The notes under the pieces: model-generated
Databases searched by the model: none
Told to the model about the DNA's origin: nothing
What the model saw: only the letters and a program-made list of their open reading frames with translations
Assembly: GCA_024803745.1 (NCBI GenBank)
Contig: JANJXV010000013.1
Coordinates: 56,823,602 to 56,887,601 of the forward strand
Source: Megascapheus bottae
Lineage: Eukaryota > Chordata > Mammalia > Rodentia > Geomyidae
Length of the DNA stretch: 64,000 nucleotides
Direction of reading: 5' to 3'
Made by a program: the position numbers and the translations under genes
Part shown: piece after piece, positions 11,733 to 23,031 of the stretch
Layout of the letters: each line of letters starts with the position of its first letter
How positions within the stretch are numbered: the first letter of the stretch is position 1

Positions 11733-12025
11733 GCGGTCGCTTATTCCCGTAACCCCAGCTACCTCAGGACCATCAGGGTTCAAAGCCAGCATGGGAGGAG
11801 AGTGTACACAACCACAACTCATGTGATGGCACGTGGCTGCCATCCCAGCCACGCGGGAATCGCTGGGGGGCGCCATGTCTCTGCTGCCCTGGGGTAAACC
11901 TAGGACCCTTCACAACTGTGATAACTCAAAGTACCAAGGGTTGAGAGGCCTGGCTCAAGTGGTGGAGAACCTTCCTAGCAAGAGCATGGCCGGTGCTCAG
12001 ACCTGAGTACTAGCACAGAGGATGG
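11733..12025 (+). mobile_element. SINE fragments
   Basis: Two partial Alu/B1-like heads (TTATTCCCGTAACCCCAGCT; TGGCACGTGGCTGCCATCCC), the second followed by a degraded tRNA/Geo-like half (GGCTCAAGTGGTGGAGAACC). Boundaries approximate. Confidence 0.65.
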
Positions 12026-12701
12026 GTAGATAAATAGGCTGAACCCCGTGTGAGAGTCAAATGGAAGAAGGCAGGAGAAGGGAAAGAAACACAAAGGAGA
12101 GGGCGCTTGAAACGAAACAGGCTAGGAGGGCAACACCATCAGCCATTCACTTCCTGACAACCAACAAAGGCTCCCTCCAGCAAGATTATTCAGAACGAAG
12201 CAAAAGTCAAGTCTTCCTGAGACAGGCCGCGCTCCAGGGACTTCACGGCCACCACACCAGCCTTGCAAAAATAATGACTAAGGAAATCCTGCCTTGAGAA
12301 GCAAAACAGATCTCTCCTCTCATGACAGGGCACGGAGCTGCAAGTCCTGCTGAGCATGCACACACAGCAGCCACGCAGCAGGGTGACGGATGGATGTGAT
12401 CTTTGCCCACGTTTACCCCAGCTCTCCGGAGGCCTGGTCAGCACGGGCCGCAGGTGAGGCCGTATCTCCCGAGAGAGCAGGCAGCGTCAGCGCACGCCAA
12501 CAGTGTTGGTTACTCAGAGGCAGGGCGGCAGCCTCCGCGAAAACACACACTCTAGCTGACCAAACACAAAAAAAGAAGGTTGAGGACATGATGTGAGTTT
12601 TGAGGTCTTGAACTCTACCCCCAAAAGAAAGAAAAATAGAAAAAAAAAAACATCAGTGCCAAAGCCATCAAATCAAAAAGGATAAATGAAAGAGTAAAGA
12701 C
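12026..12701. other. Intron 10, nothing recognised
   Basis: No coding or repeat match seen apart from an A-rich run at about 12640-12650. Confidence 0.5.
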
Positions 12702-12926
12702 AGCGGGTGCCGTGGCTCAGGCCTGTCATCCTAGCCACGCAGGAGGCTGAGACCTGAGGATTGTGGTCCAAAGCCAGCCTGGGCACACAAGTCCCTGTGA
12801 TTCTTATCTCCAATTCACCACCGGAAAATCGGAAGTGGCTCAAGAGGTAGAGTGCTAGCCTTGAGCGGAGGAGCTCAGGGACAGCTCAGGCCCAGAGCAC
12901 AAGCTCCACAACTGACAAAAAAAAAT
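12702..12926 (+). mobile_element. 7SL-like/Geo SINE
   Basis: Head GGGTGCCGTGGCTCAGGCCT; Geo half GGAAGTGGCTCAAGAGGTAG; tail GACAAAAAAAAATTC. A diverged second copy appears to follow at 12930-13110. Confidence 0.93.
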
Positions 12927-13139
12927 TCTACCACATTGGGCACATCTTTAATCCCATCTACTCAAGCAGCTGAAATTGGTATTATGGTTTGGGGACAGTG
13001 GCGCAGGCCTGTCGTCTTAGGTGTGTGGGTCTGGAATCAGAAATGACAAGACCAAAAAAGAGTGGGAAGCATAGCTCAAAAGGTACAACAGCCGTCTACC
13101 AAGCGCCAAGCCATTTTTTTCTTTAAACCAATCACCTGC

Positions 13140-13655
13140 CAAATGTTATGAACTGAAATAATGTATTGAACCAGTTATGATGACAATGGAATAAAACTGG
13201 AAGTAAGCAACAAAATAAATGTTACAAATTATACTATTGTGGATTTTGAACAACGAGTCATAAGCCAAACCCAAGAGTATACGTTTCAAATACAGCAAAT
13301 TGATATGCAGAACAAAGCAGTAAAAATTAAGGTTCATAGCTTGAAGTGCCAATGGTGAAAGAAGGAAAAGGAAAAGAAAGGAAGATTTCAAATAAGTAAC
13401 CTAAAGATATATCTCAAGGACATAGAAGAAAATTCAGATGCAACAAATATCAGAATAAGTGGAGTAGAAACTAAAAGTAGTCAACAAAACAAAACAACTT
13501 TAGTGCAATGCTTATGTGCACCTGACCATTCAAAGTATTTACCAAACTGAAGTAAAGATGTGCAGGCAGACATTCCAGGCAGGAAAGAAAAGACCTGAAC
13601 AAGATCAGAAATGATCAAACAGACACTGCTACAGATGACTCAAATATCAAAGCAC
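13140..13655 (+). mobile_element. Decayed LINE-1 ORF2 fragment
   Basis: In order: AATGGAATAAAACTGGAAGT (NAIKLEV), GATTTCAAATAAGTAACCTA (ISNL) and AACAAGATCAGAAATGATCA, matching successive parts of L1 ORF2 between endonuclease and reverse transcriptase. Interrupted near its end by the IDL-Geo SINE at 13656. Confidence 0.75.
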
Positions 13656-13838
13656 TGGGCAGGAGTTTGGCCTAGTGGTCGAGTGCTTGCCTAGCATGTA
13701 TAAAGCTCTGGGTTCAATTCCTCAGTACCAAAGTCAGAAGTGGTGCTGTGGCCCAAGTGGTAAAGTGCTGGCCTTGAGAAAGCTCAAGTACAATGCCCAG
13801 GCCCTGAGTTCAAGTCCCAGGACTGGCCAAAAAAAAAA
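13656..13838 (+). mobile_element. IDL-Geo SINE
   Basis: ID-like left monomer (GAGTTTGGCCTAGTGGTCGA, GGGTTCAATTCCTCAGTACC) joined to Geo (AGAAGTGGTGCTGTGGCCCA), with an A tail. ATCAAAG flanks it at 13646-13652 and 13839-13845. Confidence 0.93.
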
Positions 13839-13845
13839 ATCAAAG

Positions 13846-14330
13846 GATTGTTAAGAACCAGAGAAACTGGAGGACGATCTGCTGGGAATGGAGGGAATCC
13901 AGGACTGCCGCCACACGGGACCCTAAGCACCGCTCCGGGTCTGGCCCCCAGCGCACGGGAGGCCCTGGGCGTAAGGTGGTGGGCGGCAAGCTCCCGTGGG
14001 GGACTCTGAGAGCTCTGGGCGCCCCAGGATGGACTGGGCAGTGCGGGGAGGAGGGCATCAGCCGTCATCACGCAAGGACACAGCAGCCGAGACTGGATTT
14101 TAAAATCTTCAACTAAGAAGAAACTTGCTTTTGATCTGAAGACCTAAGAGACCGAAAGCGAATGAAGGAAGATGGCTTCACAAGGAAGCGTTCATCAAAA
14201 CGGCTACAGCTGAAGCCGAAGACGCCATTGCATGTTAAGAAAACGCTGAAATGCCACTTGGGAGAAAGGAGAGCATCACGATGAAAACGTTCCACGTGCG
14301 TGCTCTGCACACATGCACCCACGCCCGTGT
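13846..14330. other. Intron 10, nothing recognised
   Basis: GC-rich first half, no match to gene or repeat that I can support. Confidence 0.5.
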
Positions 14331-14455
14331 GCCAGTCCTGGAGCCTGAACTCAGGGCCTGGGTGCTCGTTCTTAGCATTTTCACTTGACCTCTTGAGCCA
14401 CGAATCTGCTTGTGGCTTTTGGTTGATTAATTGGAAGCAAGCGTCTCACGGAGTC
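14331..14455 (-). mobile_element. 7SL-like/Geo SINE fragment, reverse
   Basis: Reverse complement of a Geo tail (GCCAGTCCTGGAGCCTGAAC) reaching TTGATTAATTGGAAG; the 7SL-like head is missing. Confidence 0.75.
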
Positions 14456-14877
14456 TGTGCTAAAGTTTCACTCTTGATGACCTCCAAAATACACACAGGT
14501 CCAAACGCTCAATGAAGTCTACTAAAACCACTATCAACTGGTGAACTGGGGAAAATGACAGGTGGGGAGTGATGCCTCCCTCACGGGGACCGACACGATA
14601 CTGTGAGACATCCACCCACATCGTTCTCTGCAGAAGGAGAAACCCTGACGCTCACGGGCAACTGCACAGTCCCCAACCTTCAGAGAGCCGGCGAGCCGGG
14701 ACGTCTGCAGTTCAGGCAGCAGAGCCTGTGTCATCACCGGGAGCGTCGGGGCACGATGCCCTGGGAGGTCACAGGACAGCAAGTCCCAGAAACAGAGCCC
14801 AGACGCCTGGAGAGTGCATGCCGGTCAGAAGGCCTGCAGTCAGGCTCAGAGCCAGCGCCTCCCCCTAGAGCCTCCGC

Positions 14878-14962
14878 TGACCTTGTGCTTGGATTCCTCC
14901 TCCCCAAGGCTGGGACTGCAGGAATGCACGACCACACTCGACTGGGTCTCAACATTTTTGCC
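14878..14962 (-). mobile_element. B1/7SL-like monomer fragment, reverse
   Basis: CCCCAAGGCTGGGACTGCAG followed by GAATGCACGACCACACT resembles the reverse complement of a B1 head. Confidence 0.55.
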
Positions 14963-15333
14963 AAATGACTAAGGTTGCTCTCGCCATAGGATGCCATAGG
15001 TAACCGGTGAGGGATGGGTTGGTAGAGCTCATTGTAGCTGTCATTTGGCTTCCATGACATTATGTTGGCCATCTTAAATATAAAAAATGAGTTTTTATTT
15101 CAAGAAACTAGAAAAGGTAGAACAATTAAATCATGGATAACACAATCAGATAGAGAGTCGGTGATGGATTGAAGGACTCGATACTCTAATCCAAATAGGC
15201 CTAGAAACACACACAGGAGTGGGAAAGGGGCGAATGCACAATCTTCTTACACATTCCTGGAGTGGTCTACAGGAGAGTCTGAATGTTGATCCATGAAAAA
15301 GTCATAATGTATTTTGTTTTCCATTTATATCTG

Positions 15334-15548
15334 TGCCAGTCCTAGCACTTGAACTCAGGGCCTGAGGGTTTTGCTAAAAGCTCTCACTGCTATTTGTAGT
15401 ACAGATCTACTCCGGTGTTTTAGTACTTAATTGGAGATGAAAATTCTCACAGACTTTCCTGCCCTGGCTGGCTTTGAACTGAGACCTTTTAGACCTCAGC
15501 TTCCTGACTTGGTAGGATTCTAGGCTTAAACCACCGATTCCTGGCTTC
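15334..15548 (-). mobile_element. 7SL-like/Geo SINE, reverse
   Basis: Starts with the reversed tail CCAGTCCTAGCACTTGAACT and includes TAATTGGAGATGAAAATTCT and GCTGGCTTTGAACTGAGAC. Inserted in L1 ORF2. Confidence 0.88.
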
Positions 15549-15556
15549 AGTGTTTG

Positions 15557-15845
15557 TTTGCTTGTTTGGTGGGTCACGGGGCTTGAACTCGGCCTGGGCA
15601 CTGTCTCTGAGTTCTTCAGCTCAAGGCTACCACCCTATCCCTGGGCCTGGGCACTGTCCCTGAGATCTTCAGACCAAGGCTACTGCCCTACCCTTGAGCC
15701 AAGCCCTACTTCCCGTTTTCTAGAGGTTAATTGGAGATAAGAGTCTCAGGTCATTCTGTGCCCTGGATGGCTTTGAACCTCGATCCTCAGATCTCAGCCT
15801 CCTGAGTAGCTAGGATGACAGGCGTGAGCCACCACGCCTAGCTAG
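15557..15845 (-). mobile_element. 7SL-like/Geo SINE, reverse, with internal duplication
   Basis: Reversed composite SINE ending TGACAGGCGTGAGCCACCAC. GGCCTGGGCACTGTC and the roughly 50 bp after it occur twice (from about 15592 and about 15643), giving a duplicated Geo half. Confidence 0.88.
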
Positions 15846-16205
15846 CTTCAATGTATTTTAAAGGATGGAAATCATACAAGTTTCTCCAACTGCAACAAAA
15901 TGAAGTCAGAAATGAATAACAGAAGAAAAACTAACAAGCTCCTTTACTCTTGAGTCCAGGAAGTACCTGCAGGGGAATTTGAAGATATTTTTGAAGGGAT
16001 TAAAACGCAACAAAAGCTATAGAATGTAGCAGAAGTGCTTGAACGGGAAACAGCAGCTGAAATGCCCGAGTGACAGAAACACTGACCTGACACTCTGATA
16101 TCAGAAAAACAAGAACCAAGCAGACCCAGACCCAGAAAGAGGCATGAAAGAATTCACACCAAGGTGGAGATCAGTGAAATGAACAATTAGAAGCCTGGAG
16201 AGAAG

Positions 16206-16486
16206 CTGGTGTGCGGGTGGCACTGGGCCTGAGACCCCACACTCGGGAGGTGGCAGCTGGCAGGGTGGACCCTTGAGGCCAGCTCAGGCACCAAGGCCTG
16301 ACGACCCTGACTCCACAGAAACACTAGTCACGGCGGCAAGCTCCTGCCATCTGAGCTGGGGGCAGGGAAGAGGAGGATGGAGTCATTAATTAATTGGTGG
16401 ACTGCAGTCCAGACTGGCCCAGAGCGAACGCAGCGGGGTGCCTGCCTAGCAAGCACGAAGTCCTGGGCTGAAAACCAAATTCTACC
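16206..16486 (+). mobile_element. B1-like plus ID-like dimeric SINE
   Basis: B1-like head (CACTCGGGAGGTGGCAGC, TTGAGGCCAGCTCAGGCA), then an ID/tRNA-like half (GTGCCTGCCTAGCAAGCACG). It differs from the 7SL-like/Geo family in its right half. Diverged. Confidence 0.65.
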
Positions 16487-17261
16487 AAAAATGAAGACAA
16501 TAAACCCCAAAACTAGCAGAGATGATCCGCTGAACCAGAAGTGGTTTCTTCTGAAAAGGTAGCTGACAAAAATTACAAACACTGGGCCACAATGACCAAG
16601 TTTGAACCCCTGCAACATATCTAAAGGGACCTCACGTAAATAACGAGAATTAGGACTGCCACAGTGAAGTGGCCTGGGCAGGACAGAAGAATTCTTCTTT
16701 AAAAATCAAAACTGACTCAACGGGATGTAGAATTCACAAATGAACCTGTCACAAAGCGCTCGAATGTGTCACCCAGACCTCCCTAGGGAAGGAAACGCTG
16801 GGACCTCAGATGGCTTCTTGGGGTCACGTCAAGCGACTCGAGACAGCGCGGTGATCTGGGGGCCACGCACACCCACCCCAGGCAAAGCCGGGTGCCAGGC
16901 ACCTCACAGGGAGGCCACATGCGGGAACCCCAGGAGCCCCACACGGTGACGTGGCTGGGCATGGAGCATGGCCCAGCTCGCCTCGGCCTGGCTGAGCGTG
17001 CTTGACCCAGCACAGGTCACCCTGCTGAGTGCCTCTCGTGCTGTCACCAGAGCAAGCCACCCCATGTGCCGAAAGATCCAATGCAATGGCCACCTGTGTC
17101 ATTTCTTGGTAGGATCAAGGTTAAAACCCTATGTGGTTATTGCAATTGACTGAGAGGGGGAAAAAAAATGGACAGCATGCCACAATGTCAGGATAAGAAC
17201 GGAAAGCAGCTTCCAAAGCACAGACAGAGCATTCTGGACAAACCCACACGTGGGTCAGGAC

Positions 17262-17540
17262 TCTGGTTTCTACCTAGAATCCCAGTGAGGCCAAGGCGGA
17301 GGTGGGAGGGGGGAGGCTCTGCCTTGAGGCCACCTGGGCACAGTCAGCCAGACCCAGACACAGTCGCCATCTCACTACTCCAGCCGGAAGGAGGGACGAG
17401 GCCTATGCTATCTTCAGGCAGCAAGAGCAGACCCTGTCCAAAAAGGAGAAGAACCTAAAGCAAGAAAGAGCTAGAGGCACAGCTCAAGTGGCAAATCCCC
17501 CCTCACACGCAAGGCTCACAATCCCCAGTAACACAAAGAG
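17262..17540 (+). mobile_element. B1-like plus ID-like dimeric SINE, diverged
   Basis: AGTGAGGCCAAGGCGGAGGT, CTTGAGGCCACCTGGGCACA, then a tRNA-like half (AGAGGCACAGCTCAAGTGGC). Confidence 0.6.
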
Positions 17541-17790
17541 GAAAAAAAATGAAGACCAATAACGACAGCGATAGAAGATTGGAACCTGGTCCCGGATGAG
17601 ACATAGACAAGCACTCGCGTTGTTTTGTTTAAGCATGGCACTCCAGGTTTAGTCATGGTGATGAGGCAAAAAAAAAAAAATGCTGGAAAGAAAGAACTAA
17701 AACTACATTCACAGGTGGCACAAGCTTATGTGCAGATGCACAAACGTCTAGAGCTGACGCAGTTGGTAAGGCTGTATAGATAGGATCACT

Positions 17791-17791
<1 letters not shown>

Positions 17792-17822
<31 letters not shown>
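17792..17822. repeat. (CA)n microsatellite
   Basis: About 15 CA dinucleotides. Confidence 0.95.
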
Positions 17823-17824
<2 letters not shown>

Positions 17825-19299
17825 ATCACTAACTCTACTGCAACATCATGAACGAAGCATCTAACAGGGAAGCTCTCACTGTGACCGGCGATGCTGGAAA
17901 GAAAGGGCGCCGGGGGCCAGAGGCCTCGCTCACATCTGGACCCACGCAAGCTTGAGACGAGCAGCGAGGCTGTGGGGCACACACACGGCTGGGGAATCCG
18001 TGGAACCATCACAGACGGCACGACAGCCCTGTGAAGGCTTCTGGAGATAGGAGAGGTTTCCACACACAAAATGGAGGAAGAGACGACAGGCCCTGTGCGA
18101 GCCATTGCTAAGAGGGAGAGCTCATGTGAGCTCTCTACACATGTGGATGGTGTCACGTGGGACACGGGGGGGGGGGGGGGGCAGGAAGGCCGTGCCCCAC
18201 AGCGGCCCCACACACTTGGAATTCCGGAATTATGCCACTGCTTCCTGTGTTCAAAAACTTAGCTGAACGAGACGTGGGAGAGTTCCAGAATGGTGGAGGG
18301 GCCCCTCCACACAGGCCCTAAGGGCCGAGCGCAGACGTGCACGCCTGCAGTCCTGGCTGCAGGAGAGAAAGAGCCGAGAACCCTGCTTGAAGCCGGAAGT
18401 TCAAGACCCATCTGGGCCGTGGTGATTCACCACGGCCTCTGCACTTGGAGGCCATGATGGAATGGGATGAAGAGCCAGAGACCCGGCCGCGGCCTGCACA
18501 GTCCGGGAAGTTCTCACACAAGGACAAAGCTGCTACCCGCTTGCACAAACTTTCCAGGCCTTTGGCAATCTGACTCAGGGCCCCCGCCCCTCCACCTCGC
18601 CGCCGGGTGACCCAGTGCCTCGAGGGCGAGCCCCTCGCCGCTCACCACGGACCCTGCAGAAGTGGGGGCTCTGTGTACACTCTGGGACAGGAGCAGCCCG
18701 GGAGTCCACTGGCGGGAAGGTCCACGGGTGGCCACGACACTGCAGCGCCAGCCCAGCCAAGCCACAGAACAGCTGGGATGTTCCGTGGAATTCTCAGCAA
18801 TAGCAAAGGCCGTGCATGGATGTTCTGAAGGGGATGCAGGTCTTCCTCTTATCTGCGTAGCCCTGGGTGACTGACGCATTGTGCAAGCACACAGAAAAAC
18901 AAAGCGCAGAGCTCTAAAGAGCCTCCTGGGAAGGGTGGCAGATTCCCCAGACCCAGTTATTTAGACAAAAAGCCTCTGACTAAAGGAGGCCTGACCAGCA
19001 GGCCTGGCCAGCCCGGAGGACGCCAATAAAGCTAGGCTTAAGAAACAAAGACAGCAACTTAAAGAGAAGGAAGCGGCAGAGCCATCAGCAGCCACCCACC
19101 AGCCAGCCAGCCTGCCAGCACTACAGAGCCTGGAGCAGAAGCGCCTGTGCTTCAGGGAAACGCCATGTTTACTGAAAATAAAATTCAGAAACGTGCACAG
19201 GACTAGAAGGAGGAGAAAGGGGCTCGGAGGACTGGGCAGTCTCTCTAGGAAGGGACGCAACACCAGAATTCTAAATGTGCTCAGAAAACAAATACAAGA
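17823..19299. other. Intron 10; poly-G run and a weak B1-like fragment
   Basis: A 16-G run lies at 18166-18181. About 18323-18425 (GACGTGCACGCCTGCAGTCC) resembles a degraded B1 head. Nothing else recognised. Confidence 0.5.
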
Positions 19300-19504
19300 G
19301 CTGGGATTGTAGCTTAGTGGTAGAGTGCTTGTCTAGCATGTATGAGGCCATGGGTTCCATTCCTCAGTGCCACATACACAAAAAAAGCCTGAAGTGGTGC
19401 TGTGGCTCAAGTGGCAGAACACCAGCCTTGAGGAAAAGCAGCTCAGGGACAGTGGCCAGGCCCTGAGTTCAAGCCCTAGGACTGGCAAAAAAAAAAAAAA
19501 AAAA
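19300..19504 (+). mobile_element. IDL-Geo SINE, well preserved
   Basis: GCTGGGATTGTAGCTTAGTG starts the ID-like monomer, with tRNA box B GGTTCCATTCC. The Geo half has GAAGTGGTGCTGTGGCTCAA, and an 18-A tail follows. Confidence 0.96.
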
Positions 19505-20091
19505 GGAGAGAAAGAAAATAAACGCAAAAAGCCTTTGAAAGGATGAAAGCAAGATAACGACTCTCCAACGAGGGAATTCAGGGCCACAGTCACGCTAAGG
19601 AAAAGAGAAGCTCTGCAGGTACAAATTGCAACCACTTGGCCGAAAATCCCACTGGCAAGCTCAAACTGCATGTGGAAGTAGTAACAGAGCGAGTCTGTGA
19701 AGTTGAACACAGATCTAGAAAGGTGACTCTGCTGAGGGACCTTCCCAGAGGCGCTGCGTGGGCATGGGTAGGGTGTGTTGCAAACCCAGGAAACACTGGA
19801 TTTATATATCTAAATTAAGAGCCCCCAGAATGTGTGGTGAGATAGAGATAGACCAAAATACTTGAGGAGATCTTAATCCAAGCCAGCTTGTTTTCATGTT
19901 GAGTCGCTGATTGTAAACCCAGATTACACTACAAAGGAAATGCCTCCAAACGCAGGGAGAAGAAAGAGCAAAGGAATTGCAATGGGTTACACAAGTATAT
20001 GGCACACAAGGCAGGGCAGGGACATCATTATCACAGGCGCAGTGAAGGAGCCAGGATGATTGCATTGCCTGAACAGAAAATCCGAGGTGTT

Positions 20092-20444
<353 letters not shown>

Positions 20445-20499
20445 CTGGAGTAAATCTACTGAAACCAAACAAGGAAGAGTGAAATCCAACGATGTCACT

Positions 20500-21765
20500 G
20501 GAAACCGTTTTATAGTGACAAAAGGTTCAATTCAAAATGAAAATTCAAATATTAATGAAAGATACTAAGAAATAAACTTAATATATACAGCTAACAAGAG
20601 GGCCCTAAAACACAGGAAAAAAAAAAGACCTGACAGGAACGGGGGGGGGGGGGGGGGGGGGGACCTGGGGAAGCGGCTGCAACAGTGCCCACATTGTTCA
20701 GGGCTCCGAGATCCTTGCCGATTTTCGGTCCTGCTCTTTTAATTGTTAAGCGAGGAACACAGAACTATTTATGCATGGCCCCACTGCAGAAGGGATGGGA
20801 ACGGGGACCCCCACCCCCTCCCTGCCCGGCTGGGCTCTCAGGCCGGAGTGGAGCTCATTCTGCAAGAGAAACAATGAAACCCATAAAGCAGTGAGATAGC
20901 ATCTCCAAAGCACTTGAGCTAAAAACAACATGTCAACCAAGCATCTCCCACCAGAAAAACTAGCTCGCATAAAGCCTGCTGCTCAACCCGGCAGAGAATC
21001 CCTGCTTGGGGAGCTTAAGAAGTAGGGGGGCCCCCCCCGCCCCCCGCGTGTCGGCTCACGCCGGCAATCCCGGTGCTCGGGAGGCAGAGGCGCAGATGTG
21101 GAGGCTCCAGCCCCTTTGCCATGCAGATACCACGGGGAGATGTCACCCCACGCAGGCTCAGATGTGAGGATCGTGTCCTCAATCCCTGCAGCCGTGCGTC
21201 AGCTCAGGACTGACACCAAGAACTCCAAACCTTCAACAAATCCAGTTCGCAAGTGGACATATGAACTGTTTCCAAAACAGGAAATCCAGATGGCCAATAA
21301 ATGCACAAAGGGACGCTGGGCCACAAAGGAAACACCAGCCCCGGGTCACCGAGGCTCTGTCCCCGCAGGACGGCCACCTCAAGGACACAAACAACACACA
21401 CAGGGAGAGCGTGCAGGAAGAACCTCACACCGGCTGCGGGCAGCGCGGCCCAGCGCGGCCGGACACGAGGCTGAGGCAGCGTCCCCCGAAAGGACAGACA
21501 GAAAGACCGGCGGCCGCAGGCCTCGGGACACCACCCCGCACGTGGAAAGAGGAGTGGGGAGGCTGCAGCCATGCCAGCACGCCCGTGGGCTCTGCCGCCA
21601 CACCACGCAGTCAGCTTGCCTGTCTACGGGGTTGAGTGGAGGAGGAAAATGGGGCTCTACACATAGATCTTGGAATATCAGTCTCCATAAAGAAAACTGG
21701 AATTACGTCATTTGCGAGAAAGTGGACAAAACTGTTAAGTAACAGAAGCCAGACTGGGGAGTCCA
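20500..21765 (+). mobile_element. Decayed LINE-1 segments including the 3' part of ORF2
   Basis: Recognisable pieces are about 20500-20640, 20855-20960 (CATAAAGCAGTGAGATAGCA), 21235-21320 (ACAGGAAATCCAGATGGCCA) and 21685-21760 (GAAAACTGGAATTACGTCAT). The last three fit the 3' end of L1 ORF2. GC-rich unique DNA and a B1-like piece (21040-21190) intervene. Confidence 0.55.
20641..20662. repeat. 22-G homopolymer
   Basis: Uninterrupted run of 22 G after GACAGGAAC. Its true length may be uncertain because of sequencing. Confidence 0.9.
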
Positions 21766-21872
21766 CTAGAACGCACACACTCTGTAGCAAAGAATGGGGG
21801 AACGCGCAAAAAGAGAGGCAGGCCGGAGAGGTGGATGTGCATGTCACCACAGCCAGGATATCTGCTGAAATA

Positions 21873-21918
21873 GTGTGCGTGTGCGTGTGCGTGTGTGTGT
21901 GCGTGTGTGTGTGTGTGC
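21873..21918. repeat. (TG)n microsatellite
   Basis: GTGTGCGTGTGCGTGTGCGT, then (GT)n. It lies at the 3' tail side of the reverse SINE that follows. Confidence 0.95.
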
Positions 21919-22140
21919 TCACACACTGGTCCTGGGGCTTGAACTCACCGCCTGGCTGCTGTCCCTGTGCTTTGTCACTCAAACCTAGTACCCTTCTGCC
22001 TCAGCTCCACTTTCAGCTTTTTGGTGATGATTAGCGATATGAGCCTCCCAGACTTGCCTTCCTGGGCTGCCTTCGAACAGTGATCCTCAGACTTCAGCCT
22101 CCTGCGTGGCAGGGATCACAACCCTGCGTCCCAGGCCCCG
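21919..22140 (-). mobile_element. 7SL-like/Geo SINE, reverse
   Basis: TGGTCCTGGGGCTTGAACTC begins the reversed Geo half; CAGCCTCCTGCGTGGCAGGG lies in the reversed head. Confidence 0.88.
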
Positions 22141-22686
22141 CTGTGGAAAGTGTTTGGAGCGGAGGAGAGGGTACTAAATCTAACCAGAACACCGTGTCTC
22201 CTTGTGTGGAAGCAAACCACCAGGGAAACACTTGGTACAACGAACATTAGTTAACAACGCATCTAAATTCGGAGAGACATTTTCGAAAAGGAGTCTTAAA
22301 GCAAATACTGCTTATCAGGCCCCAATTAAAATATCATAATGGTTCAGTGGAAAAGCAGGTGGGTTTCAAATGAGTCAACACAGCCCTGCAGAGCCCAGGG
22401 GTGCCACAGGCACCAAATGACAAAATGGTCCAGCGGGGTCAAATGGACATCAAATGGACACAGCTGGGATCGAGTCATAAGGAAACACAAAGCAGCCCCG
22501 AACGAGGAACCAGGCCTCAGTGGCACGTCTTCCGACGACTCAAGAATCTGCAGAGATGCAGCTAAACGCGGCTCTGAGTCTGCACTGCCTCCAGCACTCA
22601 GGAAAAACAAGGACATCAGGGCCCGTTGAGAAAGCGGCCACGGCCCGTCGAGGGTCCTCCTTCATCTTTAGGGAACACAAGCAACA
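22141..22686. other. Intron 10, nothing recognised
   Basis: Moderately A-rich first half. No gene or certain repeat. Confidence 0.5.
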
Positions 22687-22900
22687 GGCCAGACCCAGCA
22701 GCTCACGCCGATAATCCCAGCCACTCAGGAGGTGAGGTCTGAGGATCTGTGTGTGAAGCCAGCTCAGGCAGAAAAGTCCACGAGACTCATCTCCAAAGTA
22801 GCTGGCAAAAAAGCAGGCTGAAGGCGTAGTTCACGTGGTAGAGTGCCAGTTGAGCAAGCCAAGCAGGCATGAGGTCCTGAGTTCAAATCCTGATACTTAA
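22687..22900 (+). mobile_element. 7SL-like SINE with tRNA-like right half
   Basis: AGCTCACGCCGATAATCCCA head; right half GGCGTAGTTCACGTGGTAGA. Ends AATCCTGATACTTAAAG and passes directly into a purine-rich tract. Confidence 0.85.
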
Positions 22901-23031
22901 AGAAGGGAAGGGAGAGGAGGGCAGGGGAGGGGAGGGGAGGGGAAGGGAAGAGAAAGGAAAGGAAAGGAGGGGAGGGGAAGGGAAAGGAAAGGAGGGGAGG
23001 GGAAGGGAAAGGAGGGGAGGGGAAGGGGGAA
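22901..23031. repeat. Purine-rich (GGGA/GGAAA)n tract
   Basis: 130 bp of almost pure A and G on the plus strand, at the 3' end of a SINE. Confidence 0.95.

Larger units (their letters stand above)
15060..16760 (+). mobile_element. Old LINE-1 ORF2 copy broken by three SINEs
   Basis: Segments 15060-15333, 15846-16205 and 16490-16760 follow L1 ORF2 order. They include the endonuclease end (TACACATTCCTGGAGTGGTC), AATGAAGTCAGAAATGAATA, AAACAAGAACCAAGCAGACC and AACCAGAAGTGGTTTCTTCT, then AAAACTGACTCAACGGGATG. Two reverse SINEs and one forward SINE interrupt it. Many stops. Confidence 0.75.
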
